From NCBI GenBank assembly GCA_024690635.1, contig JAILOW010000083.1, positions 1 through 11,773 on the forward strand: a stretch of DNA of 11,773 nucleotides, written 5' to 3'. This document shows, piece after piece, positions 1 to 7,004 of the stretch. Source of the DNA: Butyrivibrio sp. Its GTDB lineage: Bacteria; Bacillota_A; Clostridia; Lachnospirales; Lachnospiraceae. The notes under the pieces were generated by a model, which ran no database searches, had not been told where the DNA came from, and was given only the letters and a program-made list of their open reading frames with translations. A program made the position numbers and the translations under genes. Numbering within the stretch: position 1 is the first letter of the stretch; each line of letters opens with the position of its first letter.

Positions 1-98
1 CACTTAACGCTCTAACGTCTACTCTGCAATTTATTTTTTTCTACATAATACTTTCTTTTCATTTTAAATACAATAGATAATTTCAATTAATTTTCCGG

Positions 99-126
99 TT
101 GACAATAAAATAAATCAATTTATAAT
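99..126 (+). promoter_or_regulatory. Sigma-A-type promoter of tyrS
   Basis: A perfect -35 hexamer TTGACA (99-104) and a perfect -10 hexamer TATAAT (121-126) are separated by 16 bp. Transcription would start around 132-134, just before the conserved 5' part of the T-box leader. Such a consensus match suggests a strong promoter whose output is limited downstream by T-box attenuation. The start site is inferred from spacing. Confidence 0.85.
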
Positions 127-132
127 CATTAG

Positions 133-426
133 ATATAAAAGCAATGATCGGAACAAGTAGCAATTGCAGACTAGCAACAGAGAATAGCCGGTTGGTGAGA
201 GGCTTTAGTATAGAGCAATTTGTGAATACCTCCGTGAGCTGCACAGAAGAATGATTTATATGTCTAGTAAGCTGTGTCGACAATCCGGGGCGTTACACTG
301 GAAGAGTATGAAGCGTTATGCGTCAGTACTTATTGAGGCAAATGGTGTGAGCCATTTGTGAATGAAGGTGGTAACACGAATCTTTTCGTCCTTCGTAATC
401 AGTTGATTGCGGAGGACTTTTCTTTT
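133..426 (+). ncRNA. Tyrosine-specific T-box leader (tRNA-sensing riboswitch)
   Basis: This untranslated leader reads the charging state of tRNA-Tyr and allows tyrS expression when uncharged tRNA accumulates. The stem I 5' part matches the usual start (ATGATCGGAACAAGTAG, 144-160, with AGTA at 156-159). The distal region GGTGAGAGG is at 194-202. The specifier sits in GAATACC with UAC (Tyr) at 227-229. A small stem III pairs 339-345 with 352-358. The antiterminator is formed by GAAGG (364-368) with CCTTC (390-394) and ACGAA (376-380) with TTCGT (385-389). They enclose the 7-nt T-box bulge TGGTAAC (369-375), whose TGGT can pair with the ACCA end of tRNA-Tyr. The competing terminator is listed separately. 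The Tyr specifier agrees with the downstream gene. Pairings were worked out by eye; the boundaries of stem II are not resolved. Confidence 0.93.
388..426 (+). terminator. T-box-controlled intrinsic terminator
   Basis: A 13-bp stem (388-400 with 405-417, two G-U pairs) closes a four-base loop AGTT and is followed by TTTTCTTTT (418-426). Its 5' strand includes bases 388-394, which also form the 3' strand of the antiterminator, so the two structures exclude each other. Uncharged tRNA-Tyr bound to the T-box bulge would favour read-through into tyrS. Confidence 0.92.
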
Positions 427-464
427 AGCTAAAATCCTTCGCAGAGTATTAAGGAGGTGCATTT

Positions 465-1691
465 ATGCAGATTTTTGAGGAACTTAAGGCAAGAGGTCTC
501 ATTGCCCAGGTAACAGATGAAGAGCAGATAAGAGACCTTGTAAACAACGGAAAGGCAACTTTCTACATCGGCTTTGACTGCACAGCTGATTCTCTTACAG
601 CAGGTCATTTCATGGCTCTTACTCTTATGAAGAGACTTCAGGATGCAGGAAATAAGCCTATCGCCCTTATCGGTGGCGGTACAACCATGATCGGTGATCC
701 TTCCGGAAGATCCGACATGAGAAAGATGCTCACAAGAGAAGACATCGATCACAACGCTGAGTGTTTCAGAAAGCAGATGGAGAAATTCATCGACTTTGGC
801 GAAGGCAAGGCAATGATGGTAAATAACGCCGACTGGCTTATGAACCTCAACTACATCGAGCTTTTAAGAGAGGTTGGCGCATGCTTTTCAGTAAATAACA
901 TGCTCCGCGCCGAGTGCTACAAGCAGCGTATGGAGAAGGGACTTTCTTTCCTTGAATTTAACTACATGATCATGCAGTCCTACGATTTCTACTACATGTT
1001 CCAGAAATACGACTGCAATCTTGAGTTTGGCGGAGATGATCAGTGGAGCAACATGCTTGGCGGTACAGAGCTTATCCGCAGAAAGCTTGGAAAAGATGCC
1101 CATGCAATGACCATCACACTTCTTACCGATTCAAATGGAAACAAGATGGGTAAGACAGCAGGAAACGCTGTATGGCTTGATCCTGCCAAGACATCACCTT
1201 ACGATTTCTACCAGTACTGGAGAAACGTTGGAGATGCTGATGTTGATAAGTGCATCAAGATGCTCACCTTTATTCCTATCGAGGAGATCCGGGAGATGGA
1301 GAAGTGGGACGGATCAAGGATCAATGAAAAGAAAGAGATCCTTGCATTTGAGCTTACATCTCTTGTACATGGCAAGGAAGAAGCTCAGAAAGCACAGGAT
1401 GCTGCAAGAGCACTCTTTGCAGGCGGCGGAGATATGTCCAATGTTCCATCTGTTTCACTTAAGGCTGAGGATTTCAGAGACGGCGCTGTTGATATTCTTC
1501 AGGTACTTGTTTCTGCAGGCCTTTGCAACACCAGAAGTGAAGCTAGAAGAGCAGTTGAGCAGGGCGGCGTAACCTTTAACGATGAAAAGGTTACAGATGT
1601 AAAAGCTTCTTATACAAAAGATGCCTTTGCCGACGGCGTTATGGTAAAGAAGGGCAAGAAGTCCTTTAAGAAGGTTACTGCAGAGTTTTAA
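465..1691 (+). CDS. tyrS: Tyrosyl-tRNA synthetase
   Basis: This cytoplasmic class I aminoacyl-tRNA synthetase activates tyrosine with ATP and charges tRNA-Tyr. The start ATG has AAGGAGG at 451-457. The 408 residues are slightly short of the usual 418-430. Visible family marks are Y34, T40 in CTADS, DPSGR (78-82), the tyrosine-binding set Y167, Q171 and D174, GGDDQW (189-194), and KMGKT (227-231) as the KMSKS loop. An S4 RNA-binding domain occupies about residues 340-405. The HIGH motif reads T45-A-G-H48, so the first His, which in the Bacillus stearothermophilus enzyme helps stabilise the transition state, is Thr; H48 and T40 are kept. The reading frame is intact and motifs are otherwise normal, so a functional enzyme is expected. 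It is controlled by the T-box leader directly upstream and is monocistronic. Confidence 0.97.
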   Translation: MQIFEELKARGLIAQVTDEEQIRDLVNNGKATFYIGFDCTADSLTAGHFMALTLMKRLQDAGNKPIALIGGGTTMIGDPSGRSDMRKMLTREDIDHNAECFRKQMEKFIDFGEGKAMMVNNADWLMNLNYIELLREVGACFSVNNMLRAECYKQRMEKGLSFLEFNYMIMQSYDFYYMFQKYDCNLEFGGDDQWSNMLGGTELIRRKLGKDAHAMTITLLTDSNGNKMGKTAGNAVWLDPAKTSPYDFYQYWRNVGDADVDKCIKMLTFIPIEEIREMEKWDGSRINEKKEILAFELTSLVHGKEEAQKAQDAARALFAGGGDMSNVPSVSLKAEDFRDGAVDILQVLVSAGLCNTRSEARRAVEQGGVTFNDEKVTDVKASYTKDAFADGVMVKKGKKSFKKVTAEF

Positions 1692-1730
1692 TGTATCAAG
1701 CATATATAATTGCGGTATCGTGCATTAAAA

Positions 1731-1778
1731 AAATAAGTGCAGAGTACATTCGAAATAATGTATTCTGCACTATTTTTA
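1731..1778. terminator. Bidirectional intrinsic terminator between convergent genes
   Basis: A 14-bp stem (1737-1750 with 1757-1770, one G-U pair) with loop CGAAAT is followed by TATTTTTAT on the + strand. It is preceded by an A-rich run (1727-1736), which gives a T-tract on the - strand. It lies between the converging tyrS and the isomerase-like gene, so it can end both transcripts. Confidence 0.9.
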
Positions 1779-1814
1779 TATATGACTAATATTCAAATTC
1801 TGTAAAATATCTGA

Positions 1815-2459
1815 TCACTTTCCAAGAATCTCATGAACAGCTGACTTAATGGCTTCGTCCTTGGCGTTTGCATCAAAATACTCAAGGAAGCGTGCGCCGG
1901 AGAGAGCTCCTTTTACAAGGTCTTTGTCTAAACTTTTGAGGATTGTGGGAACATCCTGAACATAGGTTATTTTCTTTACTTCATCAAGTATCTTTTTGTT
2001 TCTCTGCTCGGGAACGACTCTTTCTTTGGGATAGCCCTTTCCGCTTTCTTCGCAGAAGAGCTTTTCAAAGATGTATTCAAGATTAAGCTCTGCGCCCCAG
2101 CCTGACTTAAGAGCAAAGTTGATGGAAATGGCATTGCCGTCATTGATCTGAGCAAAAGTATAAGCATCAAGAGGGTCTGTTACATGTCCGCAGATAACGC
2201 CGGGGAAGCTGTTGCAGGCAAGCATTGCACCTTCACCTGTTCCGCAGCCTGTAATTACATAGTCTGCAGCACCTGAGTTTAAGAGAACACAGGCAAGGAT
2301 ACCGTTTTGAACATAGGTAAGCTGTGCTTCATCCTCAGCAGAATACATACCGTAGTTAAATACTTCAAAGCCGTGGCTGTCTGCAACTTTTTTAAGAGAG
2401 TTGTAGATCATTTCGTTCTTGGCAGCCTGGCTGTTTTCGTTGATAAGTGCGATCTTCAT
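1815..2459 (-). CDS. RpiB/LacA/LacB-family sugar-phosphate isomerase-like protein
   Basis: The 214-residue cytoplasmic protein has the RpiB/LacAB fold signature: a beta-strand start MKIALINEN, then GCGTGEG (71-77), where C72 matches the catalytic Cys of RpiB, followed by NSFPGV (83-88) and NDGN (106-109). RpiB interconverts ribose-5-phosphate and ribulose-5-phosphate, and LacAB acts on galactose-6-phosphate. Two segments differ from classical RpiB: the usual N-terminal DHAG is NENSQA (7-12), and the EHNxxN segment reads QINDGN, so the His there is Ile105. It also carries about 60 extra C-terminal residues compared with the roughly 150-residue RpiB. It probably belongs to a longer subgroup with a different sugar phosphate substrate; the substrate cannot be read from the sequence. 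The ATG at 2459 is preceded by GGAGG at good spacing. It stands alone and is divergent from the TPR operon. Confidence 0.85.
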   Translation of the reverse strand: MKIALINENSQAAKNEMIYNSLKKVADSHGFEVFNYGMYSAEDEAQLTYVQNGILACVLLNSGAADYVITGCGTGEGAMLACNSFPGVICGHVTDPLDAYTFAQINDGNAISINFALKSGWGAELNLEYIFEKLFCEESGKGYPKERVVPEQRNKKILDEVKKITYVQDVPTILKSLDKDLVKGALSGARFLEYFDANAKDEAIKSAVHEILGK

Positions 2460-2502
2460 TGATATACCTCCATCTGAATCATCAGTTTTTTAAACTAATA
2501 TA

Positions 2503-2532
2503 ATTTTAGCGGAAAGTAATCGAACATGTCTA
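2503..2532 (-). promoter_or_regulatory. Possible promoter of the isomerase-like gene
   Basis: Reading the minus strand, TAGACA (2532-2527) and TAAAAT (2508-2503) are separated by 18 bp, giving a weak sigma-A-type match about 45 nt upstream of the start codon. Other AT-rich choices overlap, such as TATATT a few bases further on, so the exact -10 is uncertain. Confidence 0.4.
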
Positions 2533-2570
2533 CGAGGCTTCGCATTATGTACTGTTTTTGCAAGTTTTTC

Positions 2571-2599
2571 TTCAAGATTATATTTTTTCATGTTATACT
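2571..2599 (+). promoter_or_regulatory. Promoter of the TPR-CDF-DUF4153 operon (extended -10)
   Basis: TGTTATACT (2591-2599) is an extended -10 element (TG-n-TATACT). A poor -35, TTCAAG (2571-2576), lies 17 bp upstream, as is common for extended -10 promoters. Transcription would start near 2606, about 75 nt before the preferred GTG start at 2681. Confidence 0.6.
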
Positions 2600-2616
2600 A
2601 TACGGGATGTTTAGCG

Positions 2617-2660
2617 TTTAATAAAAGCTATGGGCCTTTTGCTGTAGCTTTTTTTATTAA
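2617..2660 (+). terminator. Terminator-like hairpin in the leader of the TPR operon
   Basis: AAAAGCTA (2623-2630) pairs with TAGCTTTT (2645-2652). The stem can continue inward through GC (2634-2635) with GC (2641-2642) around a CTTTT loop, with a bulged G. Outer bases TTTAATA and TATTAA also pair imperfectly. The seven-T run at 2649-2655 follows the GC part, as in an intrinsic terminator. No + strand gene ends upstream, so it lies within the leader of the next operon, about 15 nt after the proposed transcription start. It could attenuate transcription or end a very short RNA. No ligand-binding domain of a known riboswitch was recognised. Confidence 0.6.
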
Positions 2661-2680
2661 GTGTTTTGAGGTTTTTTGAA

Positions 2681-4018
2681 GTGAGTAATACCGGTTCAGG
2701 TAGTTTCAGAGGAAACGACAGAAACTACAGCAAAAATGTAAAAAAGAAAAGAAGCCGCAGGAAGGGCTTTAATGTAAAAAGAACAGTGATCGTGGCAGCA
2801 TCTGTAGTTGTTGCAATTGGTGCAGGATATACAATCTACAGCTGCCTTCCTTTTGTAAAGGCTGGAAAAGCCATTGCTGCAGGTGATAAATACAAGGAAA
2901 ATCAGGAATATGAATCAGCAATCGATTCCTATTCTCAGGCTATAGAGATAGACAGTAAGTCAGTAACGGCATATTCCAATATGGCGGGAGCATATCTTAG
3001 CATAGACGATTCCGAATCAGCCAAGCAGGTTCTCTACGACGGATGGCAGAAAACCGATAATGAGGCTCTTCTTGAAAACTATCACAGGGTTATCATGAAC
3101 GATGCTGTTGATGCCATGAACAGGCAGGAAGCAGATCTTTCTCATATATCCGACCTTGTAACGGTACTTACGGAGGACCCCGGCAATGAAGATGCCATTG
3201 AGATCCTTGATGCCGCTTATGACAGAGTATTTGGCGAGAGCTTTTCCTATTCTGATTATGAAAAGCTTGTGGGTGATCTTGTTTCTGCTTATGAGGCATC
3301 TCCCTGTGAGAGCCTTAAAAGCGTTGTTATAAAGTATGCAACCCCCGGCATGAGCTCTTTTACCGTAACTATGGATGAGGCTTCTTCTTACGAGACTCTT
3401 ATTGAAAGAGTAGAGAGCGCTGTGGGAGCGGATGGTTCCTTATCATCCATGAAGGACTGCCTTACGGATTCGAAGAGAGTGCAGGATATCTTTGCAGATA
3501 TCTTTGTTCAGCTTGATGTGGGCAATGTTGATGAGCTCAGGGAATTCGTAGTTTCCGACGATTACCTAAAGCTCAGGGATACTTTCCTTAACGACCTTGA
3601 TACACCTCAGGAAAATACAACCTATGTTCCCATCAGCAGAGAAAAGATGATCCTTAACTGCAGTGAAGGCAAATGGAGCTACAGATTCGCGGATTTCGAG
3701 GAAAATCACGATACAAAAGGAGTGATAACTCTTTGGGCAAATTTCTTTGAGGATGACGGCGTTCAGAGAAATGCCATTTCCTATGAGCCTGCTTCCATAG
3801 AGGGCAATATGTATCCTCATACGAAATATACGGTTACATATCTTCTTAGTTACACAACTTCAGGCAGATCCACCAAGGTGGCCAAGATGAACTACCGCCT
3901 GGAGACAGAGATCACAGATGAAAACGGCGAAGTTGACAGGACCATCGTGGGAGACTGGGGCGGAAGCGACGAGTGGACCATGGACCTTGATACCATTGAG
4001 TCGAGGATTAAGGCATGA
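2681..4018 (+). CDS. Membrane-anchored TPR-repeat protein, function unknown
   Basis: No specific family was recognised. The 445-residue product begins with a Lys/Arg-rich stretch (about 15-34), then one membrane segment (about 35-59), so it is probably anchored with its bulk outside the cytoplasm. Two TPR-like units follow at about 64-94 (G..YKENQEYESAIDSYSQAIEID pattern) and 95-128; such repeats usually bind protein partners. The middle is helical, and about 315-445 is rich in alternating hydrophobic and charged residues typical of beta strands. GTG at 2681 is preferred because GAGG (2668-2671) lies 9 nt before it. The in-frame TTG at 2666 has only T-rich sequence upstream. Its TGA overlaps the ATG of the metal exporter by 4 bp, implying translational coupling. 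A role in envelope assembly or sensing is possible but not shown. Confidence 0.8.
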   Translation: MSNTGSGSFRGNDRNYSKNVKKKRSRRKGFNVKRTVIVAASVVVAIGAGYTIYSCLPFVKAGKAIAAGDKYKENQEYESAIDSYSQAIEIDSKSVTAYSNMAGAYLSIDDSESAKQVLYDGWQKTDNEALLENYHRVIMNDAVDAMNRQEADLSHISDLVTVLTEDPGNEDAIEILDAAYDRVFGESFSYSDYEKLVGDLVSAYEASPCESLKSVVIKYATPGMSSFTVTMDEASSYETLIERVESAVGADGSLSSMKDCLTDSKRVQDIFADIFVQLDVGNVDELREFVVSDDYLKLRDTFLNDLDTPQENTTYVPISREKMILNCSEGKWSYRFADFEENHDTKGVITLWANFFEDDGVQRNAISYEPASIEGNMYPHTKYTVTYLLSYTTSGRSTKVAKMNYRLETEITDENGEVDRTIVGDWGGSDEWTMDLDTIESRIKA

Positions 4019-5184
4019 TCTGTTTTCTTGCAAAATTTTTTATAAAAGATCATAAACAGGTGGATTCACCTTATGTAAGGCAAAGCTATGGAATGCTCTC
4101 CGGAGCATTCGGCATTGCCTTTAATATTATTCTGGTTTTATTCAAGATGACTGCCGGTGCGGTCAGCGGTTCCATCGCGGTATTTTCGGATGCCTTAAAC
4201 AACTTATCCGATGTTGTATCATCTGCCGTTACGCTGATCTTTTTTAAGCTCTCCGGTGCGGAAGCCGATGAGGAACATCCCTTTGGACACGGAAGGCTTG
4301 AATATATCGCGGGTCTTATAGTTTCTCTTCTCATTATTCTGATGGCGGTGGAGCTGGCACAGTCTTCACTAAAAAAGATCTTTTATCCCGATACAATAGA
4401 ATATTCCGCTGTTGTCGTTGTGATACTTGTAGTATCAATAGCTATCAAGTTTATAATGTTTCTTTCGTATCTTCAGGTGTCAAAAGAAATAAAGAGCGCA
4501 ACCATCAGGTCCACAGCCATGGACTCTTTATCTGATGTTCTTTCCACGGGCATTGTACTTGTTTCGATACTTGTTTTCGGATTTACGGGAAAGAATGTGG
4601 ATGGTATTGCGGGACTTATCGTAGCTCTTTTCATTGTAAAGACCGGTATTGATGCGGCAAGAGATACCATAAATCCTTTGCTTGGTGAGCCTGCAGGCAA
4701 GGAATACATAAGGGATATCATGAATACCGTCCTTGCCCACAAGGACGTTCTGGGAGTTCATGACATCATAGTCCATAACTACGGACCCAGCAGGATAATG
4801 ATGTCTCTTCACGTTGAGGTTCCTTCCTACAAGACACTTGTGGAAGTGCATGACAGTGTGGATGAGATAGAAAAAGAGCTTAGGCAGAAATATCACTGCG
4901 TTGCGGTTATTCATATGGATCCTGTGGATAATACGGATATTGAGACCATTAGGATAAAGAACTGGCTGACACTTATACTTGAGGACATGGACCAGACTTT
5001 TTCCTTCCATGATTTCAGGATCATCAAAAAAGAAGAGGGAAATCCTGTCATTGAATTTGACCTGGTGATCCCCTATAAGACAAAAATAAATGAAAAAGAA
5101 GTGATTGATGCTGTCAGGGAAAGGCTTATGAATACAGTTTCGGGATATGAGCTTGATATTACCGTTGACAGGGAACAGGACTGA
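4015..5184 (+). CDS. Cation diffusion facilitator metal exporter, possibly Mn2+
   Basis: This inner-membrane antiporter family expels divalent metal ions using the proton gradient. About six membrane helices span residues 27-212. The transport site is formed by N62xxxD66 in helix 2 (SDALNNLSD) and D170xxxD174 in helix 5. HPFGHGR (88-94) follows helix 2, as in this clade. An Asn-Asp-Asp-Asp site, instead of the His-containing site of zinc exporters, resembles what is described for pneumococcal MntE, so manganese is a reasonable but unproven guess. The cytoplasmic dimerisation domain (about 229-303) is followed by an apparent second copy (about 313-386), which makes the protein 389 residues instead of about 300. 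GAGG at 4003-4006 serves the start, which overlaps the TPR gene stop. Confidence 0.92.
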   Translation: MICFLAKFFIKDHKQVDSPYVRQSYGMLSGAFGIAFNIILVLFKMTAGAVSGSIAVFSDALNNLSDVVSSAVTLIFFKLSGAEADEEHPFGHGRLEYIAGLIVSLLIILMAVELAQSSLKKIFYPDTIEYSAVVVVILVVSIAIKFIMFLSYLQVSKEIKSATIRSTAMDSLSDVLSTGIVLVSILVFGFTGKNVDGIAGLIVALFIVKTGIDAARDTINPLLGEPAGKEYIRDIMNTVLAHKDVLGVHDIIVHNYGPSRIMMSLHVEVPSYKTLVEVHDSVDEIEKELRQKYHCVAVIHMDPVDNTDIETIRIKNWLTLILEDMDQTFSFHDFRIIKKEEGNPVIEFDLVIPYKTKINEKEVIDAVRERLMNTVSGYELDITVDREQD

Positions 5185-5200
5185 TAAAGGGGGAGAAGTT

Positions 5201-6898
5201 ATGTTGGTTATTTCTAAGTTAAAGCAGAGCTTTGAGGATGCCATAAAAGAGCATGCTTTTTCTGTTATTTTATTTCTTGCGGCCATAATAGTTTTGGCAA
5301 TAAATGAGGATGGAGATCTGAGCAAGGCCTTTGACCTTACCACCTACCTTCTTTTCGGGCTCTCCGGTGGAGCTCTTTTGTGCGAGTCCATAAGACTTGT
5401 CTGCAATAAAGACAAGGGCTTTACCATACCATTATACAGCGTGATCATGGCCCTTTCTTTTTTGGTTGCATTTCAGTTTGGGCTTATTACTCTTTATGCT
5501 CCCGTAAAAAGGTTTTTTGGAGACAGGCATGAGCTTTTTGAGAACCTGTCCAGAGATCTGGTTATCTGCAGCATTGTTACGGCTTTGTGCCTTACTTTGT
5601 TTTTCTTTTACAAAAGAAGCGGAGAGTGCTTTGAAACCTATACCGCCAAGGCATTTTGCGGTCTTATGAAGGCGCAGCTTGTCTATGGCATTATAGCAGT
5701 TGGAGTTGCCCTTATTATCTGGGCGTTTAATGTTCTGATATTTGATACTTCAAGATTTGACGTTCTTGAAAGAGTGGAGATCCTTCTGATAGGTCTTGTG
5801 GAGTACCCGTGCGTTCTGGTTGGACTAGGTAAGACCGGGGAGGAGATAGGAAAGTTTGCAAAGGCTATACTGCGCTACGTATTTACGGCACTTTTAGCTG
5901 TTTCATTTGTTATTATTTATCTTTATATAGCCAAGATCCTTATAACCTGGAAATTTCCTAAAAATCAGGTATTTTCAATACTTGCAGCACTCTTTGTCTG
6001 CGGATTTTTCATCTGGACCATGGCGCAGGGAGTGGGAGAAGGAAAAATGGAAAAAGCCTTCAGAATACTTCCCTTTTTCTTTATTCCATTTATTGTTCTT
6101 CAGATAATGTGCCTTTACATGAGGGTATCCGCCTACGGCTACACCGCCAGCAGATACATGGGACTTGCGCTTATCATATTTGAGGTCATATATTACGCCT
6201 TTTATATACCGGTGTTTATTGGCAAAAAAGATATGATGTATGTTTCTCTTTTCATTGTATGTGCCGCATCATTTATAGTTCTTTTGATGCCGGGAACAAA
6301 TATGTACAGTGTTGTTACAGCTTCCCAGAAAAAGAGGATCGAAAGCTGCTTTTCACAGGGGGCGGATGCGGTCCTTCGTGATAAAAAAGCTGCCTACGAA
6401 GCTTACTGGACCATAAAGGAGTCGGGAGGCTTTGCGGGAAGGCACTATCTTGATAAGAAGCTTTTAAAGGAGCAGAAAGAGGAGATTGAAAGCTATAAGG
6501 CTCTTGGAGGAAATGACTTTAGTGAAGACTTTTACATAAGCGCTTTTAATGATGATGTAAAGTTTGATGTTTCCGGCTTTGATACCATGTATGTGGTGGA
6601 TAACAGTTTTTACAGATCTGAAGCGCCTTCCGGAGCGGTTGATGTAAAGAGACTGAAGGTCACGGATAAATCAGGAAAAGAGCTTGGATATGTTGATTTG
6701 GAAAAGATTATCAATAAGCTTATAGAACTTGATGAACTTGGCTACGAAGACAGCAGCGAAAAGGATAATGCAATAAAGGGCGAGATACCCCTTTCCTCAG
6801 GTGGCGTGCTGTATATTTCGTATTTCTCGGTAAGCGGAAACAGGAACGCGGAAGCTGAGTATGACGACATTGAGATTACCGGTTATGTATTAAAGTAA
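5201..6898 (+). CDS. DUF4153-type polytopic membrane protein
   Basis: The 565-residue protein has roughly 10-11 hydrophobic segments in residues 19-365, then a soluble part of about 190 residues with a charged, helical start (375-420). The segment around residues 250-365 fits the DUF4153 pattern: K(I)LITWKFP, then helices around a LPFFFIPFIVLQ stretch, then MRVSAYGYTASRY and a SVVTASQKKR end. The function of DUF4153 proteins is not established; no enzyme or transporter motif is visible. ATG at 5201 follows a strong AAAGGGGGAG (5186-5195). An in-frame ATG at 5147 would overlap the exporter gene and lacks a ribosome binding site. It is the third gene of the probable operon, 16 nt after the metal exporter, with no clear terminator behind it. 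Confidence 0.8.
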   Translation: MLVISKLKQSFEDAIKEHAFSVILFLAAIIVLAINEDGDLSKAFDLTTYLLFGLSGGALLCESIRLVCNKDKGFTIPLYSVIMALSFLVAFQFGLITLYAPVKRFFGDRHELFENLSRDLVICSIVTALCLTLFFFYKRSGECFETYTAKAFCGLMKAQLVYGIIAVGVALIIWAFNVLIFDTSRFDVLERVEILLIGLVEYPCVLVGLGKTGEEIGKFAKAILRYVFTALLAVSFVIIYLYIAKILITWKFPKNQVFSILAALFVCGFFIWTMAQGVGEGKMEKAFRILPFFFIPFIVLQIMCLYMRVSAYGYTASRYMGLALIIFEVIYYAFYIPVFIGKKDMMYVSLFIVCAASFIVLLMPGTNMYSVVTASQKKRIESCFSQGADAVLRDKKAAYEAYWTIKESGGFAGRHYLDKKLLKEQKEEIESYKALGGNDFSEDFYISAFNDDVKFDVSGFDTMYVVDNSFYRSEAPSGAVDVKRLKVTDKSGKELGYVDLEKIINKLIELDELGYEDSSEKDNAIKGEIPLSSGGVLYISYFSVSGNRNAEAEYDDIEITGYVLK

Positions 6899-6919
6899 TA
6901 TAAAGCTTTTGTTAAGTTC

Positions 6920-6949
6920 TTGTGACACCTATGATAATTGCGCTATACT
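6920..6949 (+). promoter_or_regulatory. Promoter of gpmI
   Basis: TTGTGA (6920-6925) and TATACT (6944-6949) are 18 bp apart; start near 6956, leaving a leader of about 49 nt. The promoter lies in the 106-nt gap after the DUF4153 gene, and because no terminator is visible before it, read-through from that operon is also possible. The -35 region is part of the 10-mer CTTGTGACAC, which occurs again at 8886-8895. Confidence 0.6.
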
Positions 6950-7004
6950 ATGCAAGGACAAAAATCAGATATATTTATTTTTTATATAGAACGGAGGAAA
7001 TAAA

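Noticed and set aside
1..98. Search for a gene or RNA at the left edge
   Set aside because: The AT-rich stretch has no credible reading frame, hairpin with T-run or RNA motif.
83..283. Small minus-strand open frame in the tyrS upstream region
   Set aside because: It overlaps the promoter and stem I of the T-box leader, whose structure explains these bases.
2666..2680. TTG start for the TPR protein
   Set aside because: There is no Shine-Dalgarno sequence before it; GAGG at 2668-2671 fits the GTG at 2681.
5147..5200. Upstream ATG for the DUF4153 protein
   Set aside because: It lies inside the CDF gene without a ribosome binding site, while ATG 5201 follows AAAGGGGGAG.
4528..5343. Open frame of 271 codons on the minus strand
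   Set aside because: It covers the opposite strand of the CDF gene and the start of the DUF4153 gene, both well supported, and shows no recognisable domain.
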